DNA of 64,000 nucleotides from the NCBI GenBank assembly GCA_964017045.1, contig OZ024794.1:49729013-49793012 (forward strand), in the 5' to 3' direction. The notes below the pieces were generated by a model. That model saw only the letters and a program-made list of their open reading frames with translations, ran no database searches and had not been told where the DNA came from. Below, piece after piece: positions 12,382-25,500 of the stretch. Position numbers and translations under genes: made by a program. This stretch comes from Omphiscola glabra (Eukaryota; Mollusca; Gastropoda; Lymnaeidae). Within the stretch, counting starts at the first letter, position 1. Each line of letters opens with the position of its first letter.

Positions 12382-14699
12382 CTTCGGTTACGCCACAGCG
12401 CCATGGCCACTGACTATGACGTGTTCGGGATGTACAACCCACCCACCATGTGTGGAGACAATCGCTGCAGTACAAGCTTCATGGAGTTTATTTACTGTGT
12501 TGTCGTCCCTGCAGCCATAGTGCTAGTGCTCTTAGCATTGCTGGCTGTCATCATGTGCTGTAACTCAAAGTCTTGGTAAAAAGTGGAGACTAGTTGATTT
12601 TTCAAATATTTAATTATCTTTGAGATGAAGTAGAAATGGTTTTCTTTTTGCAATAAGTTATTTTTTTTTTGTTTTTTTTAAATATATTGGACTCACAGTA
12701 TCAACCAATAATTCTTGTTTAAAACAAATTAAGCCTTAATTTAAGGCATTTAGGGCCCACCAATAGTAGCTAAATATTAAATATTACATTTTTAATTCAA
12801 CCAAGTCCAATATCAATTTATTTTTTTTAATTAGCGGAACCTAAAGCAAGCTACGGTATTGTTTTAATTAAATAAATGGCAGTTTGGATTTAGAGAGATG
12901 AGAAATAAGTGTTGATAATTTCATTCAGTATGATTCAGTCATTGATAAGAAAACCAACATGCCAGGAAACCCACTGGTTCAGAACTATAAATTATAAATA
13001 ACATAGCTTCCTTTGCATATGCTAGTGCTAGACTTTATGTTAACTTTTGACTGCTCTGGCGTTCTTAAATTTTAAATTAGGCTGTCCTTTTATTGTTTCC
13101 TTGTCTCGTCCCATGTATTTCTTCTGTAGGTCTATTTTATGTTTCAGTAAATGCAAAAAGAAAGCCTCACAAAACTCACAAACCAAGTAAGTACTAGAAA
13201 AATGCTTTTATAATAAAAGTTAGTTAGTTTAATTTTTAAAATGCCTTCTTCTACCCAATTTCTAATAAATAAATGAGGTAAACAAATGTAAATGTTTTCT
13301 AAAAGTAAAAAAATCTTTGTCAAACTAGTGATATCCAGCTGGAAAACTATAACTCTATTCGTCGAGCATCAGCAAATCTACGTCAAATGTCACACAATCG
13401 TGAAACTCCTCTAATGGGTAGTAGAGCTGGATCAATGACTCTTGATCGGACAAGTAGACGGGTCAACAGGGGAAGAGACTCTTGTTATTCAGCCCCAGGA
13501 ACTCTACAGAGGTATTTTATAATTATCAGAGATGCTTTAGTTATAGTTGAACATCAAAGAATATTGTGCAAGCATTTTGAAATCTGTTTTTGTCACCATG
13601 AATCTTTTATTTCAGATTTAATTGGTGGCTATAATTAAATTAAATGCTGTTGTATTTCAGGCAGATGCGTAACAGACATTATGATCAGCTAGCAACAGGT
13701 CCACCCCCACCTTATGCTTATGATAATGACAATGCTATGACTCTGTAAGTACAAAAATTCTCTCGCTTGTTCTCAATAAGAAAAGATGGGGGGGGGGGGT
13801 GGGGGGGGGGGGGTTTGTAATGTGATGATCATCAGTGAGTATCCATTAGCATAATTATTTTATTTAAGTCTTCATATTTTAATTGCTGTTTTTTTATTCA
13901 TGCAGTCAACAAAGGAGAAGTCACTTGTCTGAAACAGATTCTCCCAGCCCCCCACCTCCACCAGCATACAGCATGCACCCAGAGGATGATTTTTTAGGGT
14001 AAGATTCATCCTATCTTAAACCGTCATAAACAATAGCGAAGTGCCAATAAGACATATAAATTTAATTGAGTCTCTCACGACATATTTATATCAAGTTCCT
14101 AACATTTAGAGGATAGATAGTAGTAGTAGTGTATAAATTATAAATGGAACATGCCATACATTTTTGTATATAAATTGGATTTTAAAATCTGAATAGATGC
14201 AAAATAAATCTAATATTTTTTGCAATATTTTCATCTAAATTTTTTCTTAAAACATTTTATTATTTTTTCAATAGTCTATATCAGCGGTTCTCAACCTGTG
14301 GGTCGCGACCCCTTTGGGGGTCCAATGACCCTTTCACAGGGGTCGCGGAAGACCTTAAAAAAAACAAACATATACACTACATTTATGAAGTAGCAAGGAA
14401 AATAATTTTGTGTTTGGGGGTCGCCCCAACTTGAGGAACTGTATTAAAGGGTCGCTGCATTAGGAAGGTTGAGAACCACTGGTCGAGATGTATTCAGTTT
14501 TCAGCTGAAAAAAATGTTAAACCGTGTATTTAATTTGCATGATACTACTTTTCTCTTATAAAATTATTTTTCTTTTTATTTCCATAGTTCTGAATATTTT
14601 CAATCAAGTTTGCATGCAAGCGTGCGATATGATGACAGCCCTGGATTTAGCAGCAGTGGAACCCAACCTCTTTTACTTCAAAGGAATACAGAGAGTTAA
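12382..14699 (+). CDS. SGCE: alpha/epsilon-sarcoglycan, last six coding exons (5' part outside or unseen)
   Basis: Exons 12382-12575, 13148-13186, 13329-13511, 13661-13744, 13906-13998 and 14588-14699; all internal junctions are phase 2 and close exactly, ending in TAA. Exon one encodes a short extracellular tail, a transmembrane helix (VVVPAAIVLVLLALLAVIMCC) and the start of the cytoplasmic tail. After CKCKKKAS comes NDIQLENYNSIRRASANLRQ and MSHNRETPLMG, which align with the DIQL...LR-MS-NRE segment of vertebrate epsilon-sarcoglycan. The tail is Pro/Ser rich with two polyproline stretches (TGPPPPYAY, SPSPPPPPAYSM), possible SH3 or WW ligands. Sarcoglycans stabilise the dystrophin complex at the plasma membrane. 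Alpha and epsilon cannot be separated; the symbol follows the closer tail match. The first ATG (12403) lies inside an exon that opens at an acceptor, so the N-terminal part must lie elsewhere. Confidence 0.8.
14282..14481. mobile_element. SPIN-like hAT MITE in the last sarcoglycan intron
   Basis: This 200-bp element starts CAGCGGTTCTCAACCTGTGG and ends GGTTGAGAACCACTG, inverted copies of each other. The flanks GTCTATAT and GTCGAGAT fit a diverged 8-bp target duplication, as hAT elements make. Internal GGGTCGCGACCCCTTTGGGG and GAGGAACTGTATTAAAGGGT recall the SPIN non-autonomous family. A second copy is at 41432-41627. The duplicated sarcoglycan segment near 27510 lacks the element. Confidence 0.85.
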
Positions 14700-15765
14700 A
14701 AAGACATTTAAAGACAGATTCTTTTAAGAGAATATTAAATGGACTCAATGATTTCAGTTGGACAATAAATGCAAAAACATTGACGGACCAAAAGAATCCA
14801 ACTTATTACAAAAAAATCATTAAATCCCATTAATTTACAATTTTGTCTATAAATTCTGTTGTGAATAAAAAAAAATAATCAAACTACTATTGTTATCAAA
14901 GAATGCAGACCTAAATATTAATGTAACATTAGTTTTCTTTTTTAAAGTTCAAATTGGTATATTTATATAAGTTATAAGGTTTAGTATATTAAACAATAAT
15001 GATTAATGAGACCAAAAATAATTGTGTAAATAAAACAATATATGTTAAGCTTTTATTATGATGACCCAATTATAAAATTAAAGCTTAAATAACAGATATT
15101 GTTTTATTAATAACACAATGTGTTTGTGTCTCATTAAGCTTTATCACAGTCCAACACTCTTATAATTAGTTATACAATATTGTTGTGGTTAAGAGGTGTT
15201 TTTGCATTTCTTATGATGGTTTTAAATTTAATATCTAAAAATAAAGTGCCAAAAAGTTTTTAAAAATATAGATTTCTGCTATAATTGGTGTAAGTCTACT
15301 GTACTTATTTATAAAATTCTTGTACTGGTATTTTACTCCTTATGTATTATTATTATCTAATTTTATTAATAAAATATTTATTGTAAATTTTAATGTCAAA
15401 TAGTTTAATGTACTTTTAAATAAATATAAAGTTTGTAAGAAAAAGGTTGTGAAGGGGTCTGGCTCTGAAAGCAGAAGGCTTTTGGGCTGCAAGATTGGTG
15501 TGTACTTGATATTAGAAGTAACTTACAAAGTAAAAAAAAAAAAAAAAAGACAGAAAGAAACTAGTTGTTGATGGGCAAGAATTTACTCCAAATATTCCTT
15601 TTCTACACTACTATGAAGTAATTCTTATCGTGTAGATTACACTTCTTAGAACAATAGCAGTCATGGTGATATGCTACCAGGTATAAACGTTGTGATCATC
15701 ATATTAAAACAGACAAGGTGATATAGCCTACTCTGTGGGCATCATCTTGAAACAGAACTTAAATA
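14700..15765. other. sarcoglycan 3' UTR and flank
   Basis: AT-rich sequence with several AATAAA motifs, so the polyadenylation site cannot be fixed. Much of it (to about 15670) is repeated at 27693-28390 and 30075-30250 as part of the broken 3' copy. A poly-A tract lies near 15530-15548. Confidence 0.5.
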
Positions 15766-16468
15766 AGGGGGTCATCCATTAATGACGTCATGCTATTTGA
15801 CATTTTTTAAATTTAAATTTAATGCAAAGGATCCCCATTTTCAGAAATGATATGACGTGGAGCATAGTTGCAATAAGGTAATTTTTTAATTAATAGGCAT
15901 CTCTTTGTCGGTAAAGTGCAGTTCATTAGTATTTTTGCAAGTAAACTTATATGTATTCTTTATTAAATTAGCTCCATGTATTTAACTAACACTAAATTGT
16001 ACAGGGCTAAATTTTATTTCTATTTCATAAAGCGTCTTTGACCACCCCACCCCCCCCCCAACCCCACAAAATAGTACATAGCTCTCAATTTTGTGTGTTT
16101 CATTCTATATGCCAGATTTTTTACCTATAACTTATAAGGTGGTTTGTTAAATGAAATTTTCTAATGAAGGCATGTTCACAAAAACCAAACAAGAAATTAA
16201 ATTTATTTTAAAATTATAGGAAATTATTTATTGAGGTTTACAGTAAATAAAACAACAGTTATTATATTAGACATATATCATGTCATTGGGCGTGTTTCAA
16301 ATCCACCAATATTTAAATATGGATTATAAAGTATATAGCTACAAAGTCAAAGCTTGGCATATGTCCACCAATTCACATAGAGAAGCCTAGAATTGCCATC
16401 TATTTTTCATGATACTCTGCTTTGAATTTTTTTTAATTAGTCTTTTAGTTTAAAGTTAACACATCTGA

Positions 16469-16625
16469 GGGGCCATCCATAAATGACGTCACGCAAATTT
16501 TGCCGATTTTTGACCCCCCCCCCTCTCCCCCTATCGTCACAAATCATCACAAAAAGTTAGACCCACCCCTCAAATATAACGTCACAAATCTCTACACCCC
16601 CCCCCTATAAAAAATCCCTGTGTCC
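16469..16625. mobile_element. MITE end, GGGGCCATCCATAAATGACG family
   Basis: Begins GGGGCCATCCATAAATGACG, followed by TCACGC, a C run and repeated CGTCACAAATC boxes. The inverted counterpart GACGTCATTTATGGATGGCC lies at 18056-18080. The two could be the ends of one element of about 1.6 kb or two separate MITEs. A related start, GGGTCATCCATTAATGACG, sits at 15767. Confidence 0.6.
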
Positions 16626-16779
16626 ACTACTGTCCTTTACAAGCCCTTAAGAAAGTCACCTCCCGTGGATATCAAATTACTGCACCTGTGTCAGAAACAC
16701 TTCACTAGAACAGTGGATCTTATCCAGTGGTGAAAGTACCTCCCCAGCCCCGAGGTGCGGAAGACTAGAAAAGTGCATT

Positions 16780-17311
16780 CAGTGGCGTAGCCAGAGGGGT
16801 GCGGACCGCACAGGGATGACACCATCTCAGGGGGGTGACATCAAATTGAAAAATTGCGTATTTACAGAGCTCACAATGCTCGGTCTAACCGAAATTCATA
16901 AAAGGATAACAGATGGCACGTACATTTTCCACCCATGTAACCAAACAAGATTCTTTTTTTATTAAAATTTCAAAGGTGATGCGTCAGCAGTTAGGTTACC
17001 TTATTATTAGGTCAGAAACACACCGTTTTGACCATGTTTCAACGCCGAATGAAGTGTTTGGTAACTTTTGTATGTGACAGGAAGCTATAATTATCTAAAA
17101 TCTGAGAAGTAAAACTATCCTTTGATAACATTCTAATAACAATAAGCGATTCTAAGTACATGTCACAACTCTTAAATACATTTACCTCCTGACCTTTAAT
17201 ACTGTGGACTAAGTTTAACAAGAAGAATTACATCGTGGAAGTCGAGGGTGGAGGGTTGACACCACTAGCTTAAAATGGACCGGGTGACACCAACCCTAGC
17301 TACGCCTATTG
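16780..17311. mobile_element. CAGTGGCGTAGC-ended MITE, about 530 bp
   Basis: Starts CAGTGGCGTAGCCAG and ends GCTACGCCTATTG, imperfect inverted repeats. No transposase frame is present. It lies between the two GGGGCCATCC ends at 16469 and 18080, so it may be nested in that element. Confidence 0.6.
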
Positions 17312-17689
17312 TAATTGCTGCCATTGCTAACTGTTGCTGCTTTTTTAAAAAAAATAGTTTGTATCCATTTTGATTAGCAGCAGTAACTGTCTTTCTTGTG
17401 AATTTTGTTGGCGCATTGCTTTTATTTGTAATTTTTTTCCCTTGCTTATAAAGTTAATGAAAGAAATAAAACTGCGATGACTAAATTGTTGAGTTATTTT
17501 TAATTTTATTACAATATAATTTATATGGTTTTTTTTGGGGGGGGGGGGTGTTAAAAACAGAGTGGGCCAGCAGGGCTGCAAAAAATGTTAAGAATCCCTG
17601 CTCTAGAGCATGTACTAAGATACCCCCCCCCCGGCCCCTGCCCTAGAGCATTTACCACCACCCACCCATCCCAAGGTCAACCATTGTAT

Positions 17690-18085
17690 TCTTTCAATTC
17701 CACTCCCTCTGGATGACTCCTGTGTCCACATTTAGCCATAAATTCTCACAACTGGCATGGCAACCACACCCCCAGTTCCCTCCTCCATGGTGTCTTATAA
17801 CCTGATCTGAGCCATTATTTGGAACTCACATACCTGAACTGATTCTCTCAGTCTCAGTGATAGTAGTTTAAAAATAAAATAATGATTTTTGTATAAAAGA
17901 ATATGTTAAAAATGTCAATAATTTAGGGTTATCAAGTGCAATTCTTTACTACAATATTCTACTTTTCATGTGACGTCACATTGCTTGAGAGTCTCCCCCT
18001 CCCCCTCGTCACACATCATCACAAAAATCTGACCCCCCTCCCCCCCTTAGCATTGTGACGTCATTTATGGATGGCCCCTGACATC
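17690..18085. mobile_element. MITE copy shared with 50470-50850
   Basis: The sequence from the ATAAATTCTC segment through GTGACGTCACATTGCTT to the terminal GATGGCCCC aligns by eye, with substitutions, to 50470-50850, in the same order. Its C-rich GACCCCCC and CGTCACA boxes mirror those at 16469. It is non-coding. Confidence 0.65.
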
Positions 18086-18699
18086 ATAATTGATTTTATT
18101 ACAATGATGTGATTTAACATATATTTTTAATCACATTTTTTATAACCTTAATTTTGTAAAAATAATAAAATTTTAAATTTAAATCGTTAAGTATTAAGTG
18201 GGTATTTCCAACTTATTTTGTTGCATTTAAATGTTTCTTAATGCTGTTAAGGCATAGTGCATGTTGTGCTGCTTAAAAGTATTTTTCATTTGATGTATGA
18301 CATATTTATGTAGGTTAATGATTTTTTTTAAACGAATTTTTGAAATTGTATATTTTCACACTTTTGCAGTTGGAAAATAAAAACGACTAGAATGCAATCT
18401 TGGTATTTTTTTTATTTTTAATAACATTTAAATTAATGGTTCTAGCTGCTTAAAAAAATTAGGCTTTAAATATGTAACTTTTAGAGCAAGTGCACCATTT
18501 TTGGAACTTCTGGGATTATTAGTTTAGTAGTTATGGTTCCACAAAAATGGACAATTTGACAAAATGAAAAATTGCCAATTTTGTATCGATTTTTATCAAA
18601 TTTAAGAAATTCTTACGTTTTTATTTATTGAGCTATAGTAATATACCAGTTATCAAAATTCTCGTATTAAAAAGTTCTATCAAAAGAATTTCCTTAAAA
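18086..18699. other. AT-rich stretch, nothing recognised
   Basis: No exon, element end or tandem repeat was found. Confidence 0.3.
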
Positions 18700-19169
18700 T
18701 AGTCTAAATTTAAAAATAAAATTTGGTTTGGACTACCTGTATATTGTCGTTCCTAAGCGTCGTATTCTAAATTTTAAAAAATTTTAAAAATACGTTTCAG
18801 TCTTAAACTCTATTCGCTGAAGAATTCCGGTCATGATGGTAAAAATGTTGTTTCACTTTGACCTACCTCTGACGAATAGTTGGAGCGCAAACTGTGGGTA
18901 AGTGTAAACTCATGTCGATTGTTTTACTATAAGTATAAGAGAAATAAAACGTTAAGACGAGCTAGATTGATCACTTAAACATTGAAAGCATTTATTATTA
19001 ACATTACAGGCTATTTCTAGAATTTATGATAACGAGCGACCAAAAAAAAATCACAGTTATGAAAAAACGGCGGTCATCTTTTTTTTTTACATAATTTTAT
19101 TGAAAGGAGGAAGGTGAAATTATTTGGAAATAAACGCTTTGGTAAATTATGAGAGATGGGTCCGCGCTT

Positions 19170-19256
19170 TTTACCATGGCCGCCATCTTGGTTGCCCCGA
19201 CCCGCGAACTTTTACGTGTTCACGGGTCGGGACAACCAAGATGGTGGCCATGGAAA
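19170..19256. repeat. short inverted repeat around CCATGGCCGCCATCTTGG
   Basis: CCATGGCCGCCATCTTGGTT and the later AACCAAGATGGTGGCCATGG are near-perfect inverted copies, with GACCCGCGAAC and GTTCACGGGTC nearer the centre. The left arm recurs at 34505-34555 with the same upstream GAGATGGGTCCGCG, and a diverged right arm occurs near 51870-51910. It is part of a dispersed repeat family. Confidence 0.75.
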
Positions 19257-19357
19257 AATAAAATAACCCATGTTTTTGCTAAAATTACGAATAAAAAGTT
19301 TTTAAAAATGAAAAAATGATCTAAATCTATCCCTCACCCTAACCTGAACCCTAAATT

Positions 19358-19605
19358 CCTCCCTAACAGGGTTTTGACCCTCTCCCTAACAGGGTTTTGA
19401 CCCTCTCCCTAACAGGGTTTTGACCCTCCCCCTAACAGGGTTTTGACCCTCTCCCTAACAGGGTTTTGACACTCTCCCTAACAGGGTTTTGACCCTATCG
19501 GAACAGGGTTTTGACCCTATCGGAACAGGGTTTTGACCCTATCGGAACCAGCGTTTTGACACTCTCCTTAGCCTAACGTGGCGCTGGGTTTTGACCCTGA
19601 AAAGT
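19358..19605. repeat. minisatellite, unit of 22-23 bp
   Basis: About nine to ten units of CCCTAACAGGGTTTTGACCC with a variable CTCT or ATCGG linker; the last units are diverged. Each unit contains a short self-complementary core (AGGGTTTTGACCCT). It follows directly on CCTCACCCTAACCTGAACCC, a segment also seen at 20620 and, inverted, at 51740-51860. Confidence 0.85.
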
Positions 19606-20007
19606 AGGAAAATTTTAAAAAAACAAAGAAAAATGGCCAAATTAATTATAAAATAAAGAAGTAATGAAAACCCAACTTACATTTTCATGGAATACACTTT
19701 TACACACTTTATTTCAGTTTCCAACGAAAAGGTTATCCAAAAATTAATGAAACACAGCGTGCTCACCCTCTAAGATTATCTTAAGATATTTAATAGGCCA
19801 ACCAATGAAATTTTAAAAATTATAATTAATTAACCAATAAAAATTTGCCCAAAATTTGCCTCCGTCATATTAATGAAAATGTAACTCTAATAAAAAAAAT
19901 AAGGGGAGTGAATCCACGCAAATGACGTCGGGGCTCCATAACTAAGAATCAGCCAACGCTTTAAATTTAAATTGAACTTTTCTAAATCATTGAAACATCT
20001 GATTTAA

Positions 20008-20499
20008 CTCATTCCCCCCGTCAGTGCTACTTCCGTACTTAATTTATTTTCCTGAGAAAAGGGAAGTAACTCGGTTTTGAAATTGATTTACATTTTAAAA
20101 ATATTTTTTAAGCTGCTAAATATTAATAAATGTTAATGAATTAAGGGCGAATGCATCAAAGAATGAATAAGGTTTAATAAAAATATAACATTAGTGGCGA
20201 AAAAATAATGAACAATGGCCAAAAAATCGATTTTTGGCACCTCGGTCAAATACATGCAAGATATAGACGCGTCGTACTAAAGCACACGTAGTTTAAAAGT
20301 GAAACAAGATAAAAACATCCGGTTTCTAAATTGAAATCACGCAGAATCACGCCATCGCCGGAAGTCTCGATGGATGCGAGATTTCATTGCTATTTTTAAC
20401 TAAAAACGAGAGAGGTGTGTCGCTATGCGCCGGGACGCATTTGGACGCATCCGTCAGAACCCCCAAAGGACGCATTTAGTCGCATCCGTCGGGAATGAG
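20008..20499. mobile_element. TTAA-flanked MITE (piggyBac-like)
   Basis: This 492-bp element has ends CTCATTCCC and GGGAATGAG, flanked on both sides by TTAA (20004-20007 and 20500-20503). TTAA duplication is the signature of piggyBac-type insertion. Near the right end GACGCAT/GCATCCGTC boxes are repeated. Copy B of the duplicated block has an uninterrupted site at about 38920 (CTGATTAAACAAAAG). No transposase is encoded. Confidence 0.8.
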
Positions 20500-20749
20500 T
20501 TAACAAAAGTTTTGATTCTAATATGACTAAACAATATTTATACATCATTAATACATGTATATAAAAAAAATAATTTAAAGAAAAATTGGTTATTGCACGC
20601 TACTGGTCCCTCTGTCGCTCACCCTAACCCGAACCCTAAATCTATCATAAACAAAGGGAAGTGACTCCCAATAAGGGGACCACAGAAGCACATTAGCCGA
20701 AAAATTAATTGTACAATTATTCTATAAAATTATTATTAAACTAGCGGAT

Positions 20750-22140
20750 ATACCCGGCATTTTCCGGGATAGCATACGGAACGAAGGAACTTCAACAGTC
20801 TACAGCCTTATAATTATTCCGATCCTGGTGGGCTCCCAATCCCGTCGGTATCCCGCTACCGTTAGTATACAGTTTCCCGGTAGGATTCTGATCCCTCTGG
20901 ATCCAAATTCCGGTATGATCCCAATCCCGTCTGTATTCCTATCCTGGTGGTATCTCGATACCAGTGGGATAACGATAGTCTGTCGGATCCCGATACCGAT
21001 GGCGTACCGGTCTCAGTCTATTGATATTTTTATATAGCTTATATAAGGAAAAATTAAATGGGGCCCCCAGCCCCAGAGATATTGATATTATAAGTTCAGT
21101 ACCCTTCGGTATTTGAGTATGGATAATAAAGTGTATGTTTACTAAGTTTGGTCAAGATCCATCTACTCAATTAGGAGTATTTGTCTGTCATTTTATTTAT
21201 ATAGCTTATAATGGAAAAAACAACATTTTGGGCCCCCGGCCCCAAACGGAATGTCATAAAAAGTTCATAACCCCTTAAGAGTTCCTTCCGGATAATGATG
21301 GATATATGTGCCAAATTTGGTCAAGATCCATCCATCCATGTAGGAGTATTAAGCCTATTGACCAATAGAACTTTATGGAACATTCTAGATGAAATGTATT
21401 ATCCTCCTCAAACTGTGTAAAAACTGTCTTTTCTAAGTACCGTAATTATTCTTCAAATACGAAAAATTATACAACTAAATGGATTTCTCTAATATAGTAC
21501 ATTTAAGTTCAAAGAGGGGGCCCATTCCATAATTGTACAGAGACAGCTTTGCCTGAGATTGAGGGCCCCATCAAATTCATTCAGATAAATTATGGAGTTA
21601 AAATTTTTAATTTGTCCCATTAAAATCTATTGAATAATGCCATAGATATAGCGTTTTAAAGTTATCGAACTTTCTGGAAAATTCTAGATTGGATATTTTT
21701 AGTTTTAAATCCACTAAAAGTTCAGTACCGACAGTGAATTGTATTTCTACCACGCTTGGCCTATTCAATTCACATAGATAGAACCTATAGTGTTGTCTAA
21801 GCCTATCGATATTTATATAGCTTATATAAGGAAAAATGAAATGGGGTCCCCGGCCCCAGAGGAATGGATATTATGGGTTCGGTACCCTTTAATATTTGAG
21901 TATGGGCAATCAAGTGTGTGTACTACGTTTTGTCAAGATCCATCTATTTATGCAGGAGTATTTGTCTGCCATTTTATTTATATAACTCATATAAGAAAAA
22001 AGAAAATTCGGGGCCCCCGGCCCCACACAAAATGTTATTAAAAGTTCTCAACCCCTCAAGAATTCCTTCTGGATAATGATGGATATATGTGCCAAGTTTG
22101 GTCAAGATCCATCAATCCGTGTAAAAGCCTTTGTGGAAGT
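20750..22140. repeat. two tandem copies of a two-part repeat
   Basis: About 21020-21360 and 21800-22140 are diverged copies. Each holds two halves with a TATTTATATAGCTTATA-like motif, a GGGCCCCCGGCCCC box and TTTGGTCAAGATCCATC. The left flank near 20745 reads CTAGCGGATATACCCGGCAT, the kind of start seen in dispersed invertebrate repeats. Between the copies is unrelated AT-rich sequence. There is no coding signal. Confidence 0.65.
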
Positions 22141-22283
22141 TACAAACCCACAAATTTTCACTTTTATATTTATAAATGATATGACAAGAAATTGATCAAT
22201 TTGCCACTAGGAATTCCTCTTCTTCAACAATAATGTATTTATTAGCGTTTATTACCTTTTTTATTATTAGATAAACTAAGACG

Positions 22284-22301
22284 ACTAGTAGGCCTACTAG
22301 T
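22284..22301. repeat. 18-bp perfect palindrome
   Basis: ACTAGTAGGCCTACTAGT reads the same on both strands, about 250 bases upstream of the first FRG1-like start codon. The matching position in copy B (about 39118) is rearranged to CTAGTCTACTAGTACTAG. Function unknown. Confidence 0.6.
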
Positions 22302-22548
22302 TATAAGGGTGTATCGATAGAACTGGATTCATGCAAGAATTAAATTAATGAAAAAAATAAATTTTAATACTAAGGACTAAGGACATTTCTTTTTTTTGCG
22401 TGATTAATTCCAAACAATTTTTTTTTTTCAGTCTAACCTGCCCTGGCCCAAGGCCTAGTTGAGTCTAGTTGTCGTAAGTTGTTATCCATCCCTGTGTTTA
22501 GTGTTTATCTTCTACTGCTCTTTATTAACCTCTTTAAAGACAGTGAAA

Positions 22549-25500
22549 ATGGCTGAAGTTTATATTAAAAAAACAATAACAGACTTTGAAAATTTTGTGT
22601 CAAGCTTCGCTGAGGATGCAGTAACTAAGTGTTACAGAAATGGCTTTATTGTCCATGTGTATTTCAGCAATGGAAAGAACTTAGGTTACGCTACAGAGAC
22701 ACTGGTTAAATGTTTTCAAGAATCAGATGGAAATTATGTGCCGAATAAAAATGCTGCTAAGACCAGTATACATGATCTATTGGATAAAATTAAGCGCTTA
22801 AAGAAAAATGTTGATCAAAACTGGCATTTTATAGAAGATTGGCTACTGCGGCCTGTTCATGTACCTATACCAAAGAAGAGAAAGTTGATACCTGATATCA
22901 CTCCAAGTGGCGACAACATTGAAGAGACGGTAATAAATTCTCCACCTCATTACTAAGCATAGTTTTTTTGCTAATTTTTTGAGTGCTTTTTTAAGCTCTC
23001 CTGTCCTCAGCCTAGTCTAAAGGTACCAGTACTATCTATTGTATTTCTACAATTAATCATATTTTTTAAAATGTATATTTTTTTCAAATTAGGTGCGTCT
23101 TATAGTCTGACGCGTTTTATAGTCTGTAAAATATGGTATGTGTCCAACAAAAGGAGACAAATTTAAACTGGATGAAAATTCAAGACTTTTTTTTCAACCT
23201 GTGAAAGCCCAAGGTACCAAGAAGAAAAAGAAGGTGCCTTACAGTTCTTTTGGTTTTTCAACTCATGTACATAATGTAATACTAATGCATGATACTATTG
23301 ATACGTTAAGCATAGATAGAAATTGCAGAAACATTTTTTCCCTCAGCTTTTAGATTGTCTGCCAAGATAAAAATTTCTGATTTTAATAATTTTGTGACAA
23401 GCTATGTCCCAAGATGCAGCCTCAAAGAAGTATAGGAATGGGAATGCTGTCCTTCCTTATAGCAGCAGTACCAACAAGACGGAAGGTATGAAAGCTACAG
23501 TGTCCCTGCCTGATGAGGGCTTTCAGCGATAACAGCTGTCTATCTAACAAGAATACAATACATTTTTGTCTATTAAAATAGGACAGGCTTCAAAGGTTGA
23601 AAAATCAATTATTACAAAACTGGATTATTATTCAGATTCTTTTGCTGCAGCCCCTTACTTAAAGCACCAGTTACTAAGTAAAAGCAGTTGTCCTCAAGCT
23701 CTGTTGATATAACTCTAAGCACTCAAGATTAATGTTTTCACCCACAGATAGCTCATCAGCAGTTTGATAGCCTACTGGTAGCTCCAGAAAAACAACTCAA
23801 AAGTGACTGTGAGAAGTGTTCTAAAAGAAGAAAATTTTACACGAAGTCCATATCAGAATTGAAGGTTAAACTCAGATCATCACAAAAAACTTTAAGAGAA
23901 ATATCAAAAAACTATGTTAGAGTTGTGAATCAAAATATGAAAAGAAAGGATGCAGCCATAGACAAGTTAAGAAAGGAAAGAAAGGCTTTAAAAATAGAAA
24001 ATTTGAACCTAAAACTAGAAGTAAATATGTTAAAATCCCTGACTGGTAAAGAGAATGTTGCTGTTCCTAAAAAGAAGAAACATAAAACACCATACGATTT
24101 AGCTCAAGTAAGTTTAGGAATTGAAACGTTAACAACGAAAATTCAAATAAAAGAAGAAATGATCCAAGAATTTGAATCAGATGTTGGAAAGTTAAAGTGT
24201 GAACTGACAAAATTACAGGAGCAAAATTCTGTTAAAAAACTAACACCTGGAGAATCTGAGGCGCAGTTTCAGGCCAAAAGGTATGAGACAATGTATAGAA
24301 CATTTTAAAAAAATGAGACAGTGTATTGTGGCTTACGATTTCATTATTATATCATTTGTATACTTTATTTACAAGCATTAAATAAATCTGAGAGACTTTT
24401 TCTCCATATTTTAAAAATCACATTAGCAAAAAGAGAAAACATATCCTCACCCCTGAAGATACAGTTTTACAATCTCAAGAGAAGGAAAAGACCTTAAATC
24501 ATGGTAAAACACCTTTTAAAGATGATTAAGTTATGCCTAGTTTCAAGGCCGGATTAAGCCATTTTAGTGCCCAAGGCACAAACCCACATGGGTGGCCCCT
24601 TCTGCCCGGGGCCCCTGATCTTTCACTGACCGTAAAGATATTTCTTGAGGACTTGTGGTGCCCCCAAACGCTTGGTGCCCAAGGCACGTGCCTTGTTTGC
24701 CTAATGGTTAATCCGGCCCTGCCTAGTTTACTTAAGAGTCAGATTATAACATTAAATCCATGTTAAGTTAAAATTAAAGCTCAAGTTTATTTTTTAAAAA
24801 CTTGCAAGTAAGGAAATAAAAAATAAGATGTAAGAAATTTATGTAACAAAAAGTAATATTCCGCGTAATGAATCCCATGATTTTAAGTTTTTAAATAAGA
24901 TGAATTTTCTGTGTGACAGAAGGATGGTGGGAGGTAGAGAAATTTACAGACATTCCAGCCCTTGTTGCCATTGAAATTGAAGAGCAGACTTACATCACAG
25001 TCCTAGACAATGGAGCTTTAGAACTTTGGAATCACAAGGATTCAGGTGAGCATAAACATTAACAAAAAAATCATGATATGAATTTTTGTTGCTGTTGCAT
25101 TGTGCGCCACGCTGTTATGAACTCGGGGTTAGGGTGTCAAAACATGGGATGTATGGCTTCTCCCCCATTGCTTAGAATACTTAATTATTGGGAACCACTA
25201 GGTGTGCTTATTGTTTTTGGCCATAAGCTGCTTCAGCCTCACATCACCACTCGACTACACTATCATAAAGTTTTGTTGTTTTTGGCCATAAGCTGCTTTA
25301 TTATCATTTTAGAAAAGGTCATTTCAGTTCCTTTTTTTCACAGGAGAGGGACCTACCAACCCTGCTGATATTTTCACAACCATTAGAATAAATACATCAA
25401 AGGTTGCCTTCAAGTCTGTTAATGGCAAACACTGGAGTTTGCAAAGTGATGGTAGAGTTGTTAGTATAGCTGAGACTGTTGGGACCAGGGAACAGTTTGA

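Noticed and set aside
13786..13815. G-run as a structured regulatory element
   Set aside because: Simple homopolymer run inside an intron; similar runs occur throughout the window.
22930..22956. Reading exon 1 of the FRG1-like genes through to its in-frame stop as a short protein
   Set aside because: The GTAATA donor after GAAGAGACG gives phase 0, which fits the exon 2 acceptor in both copies; a short isoform remains possible.
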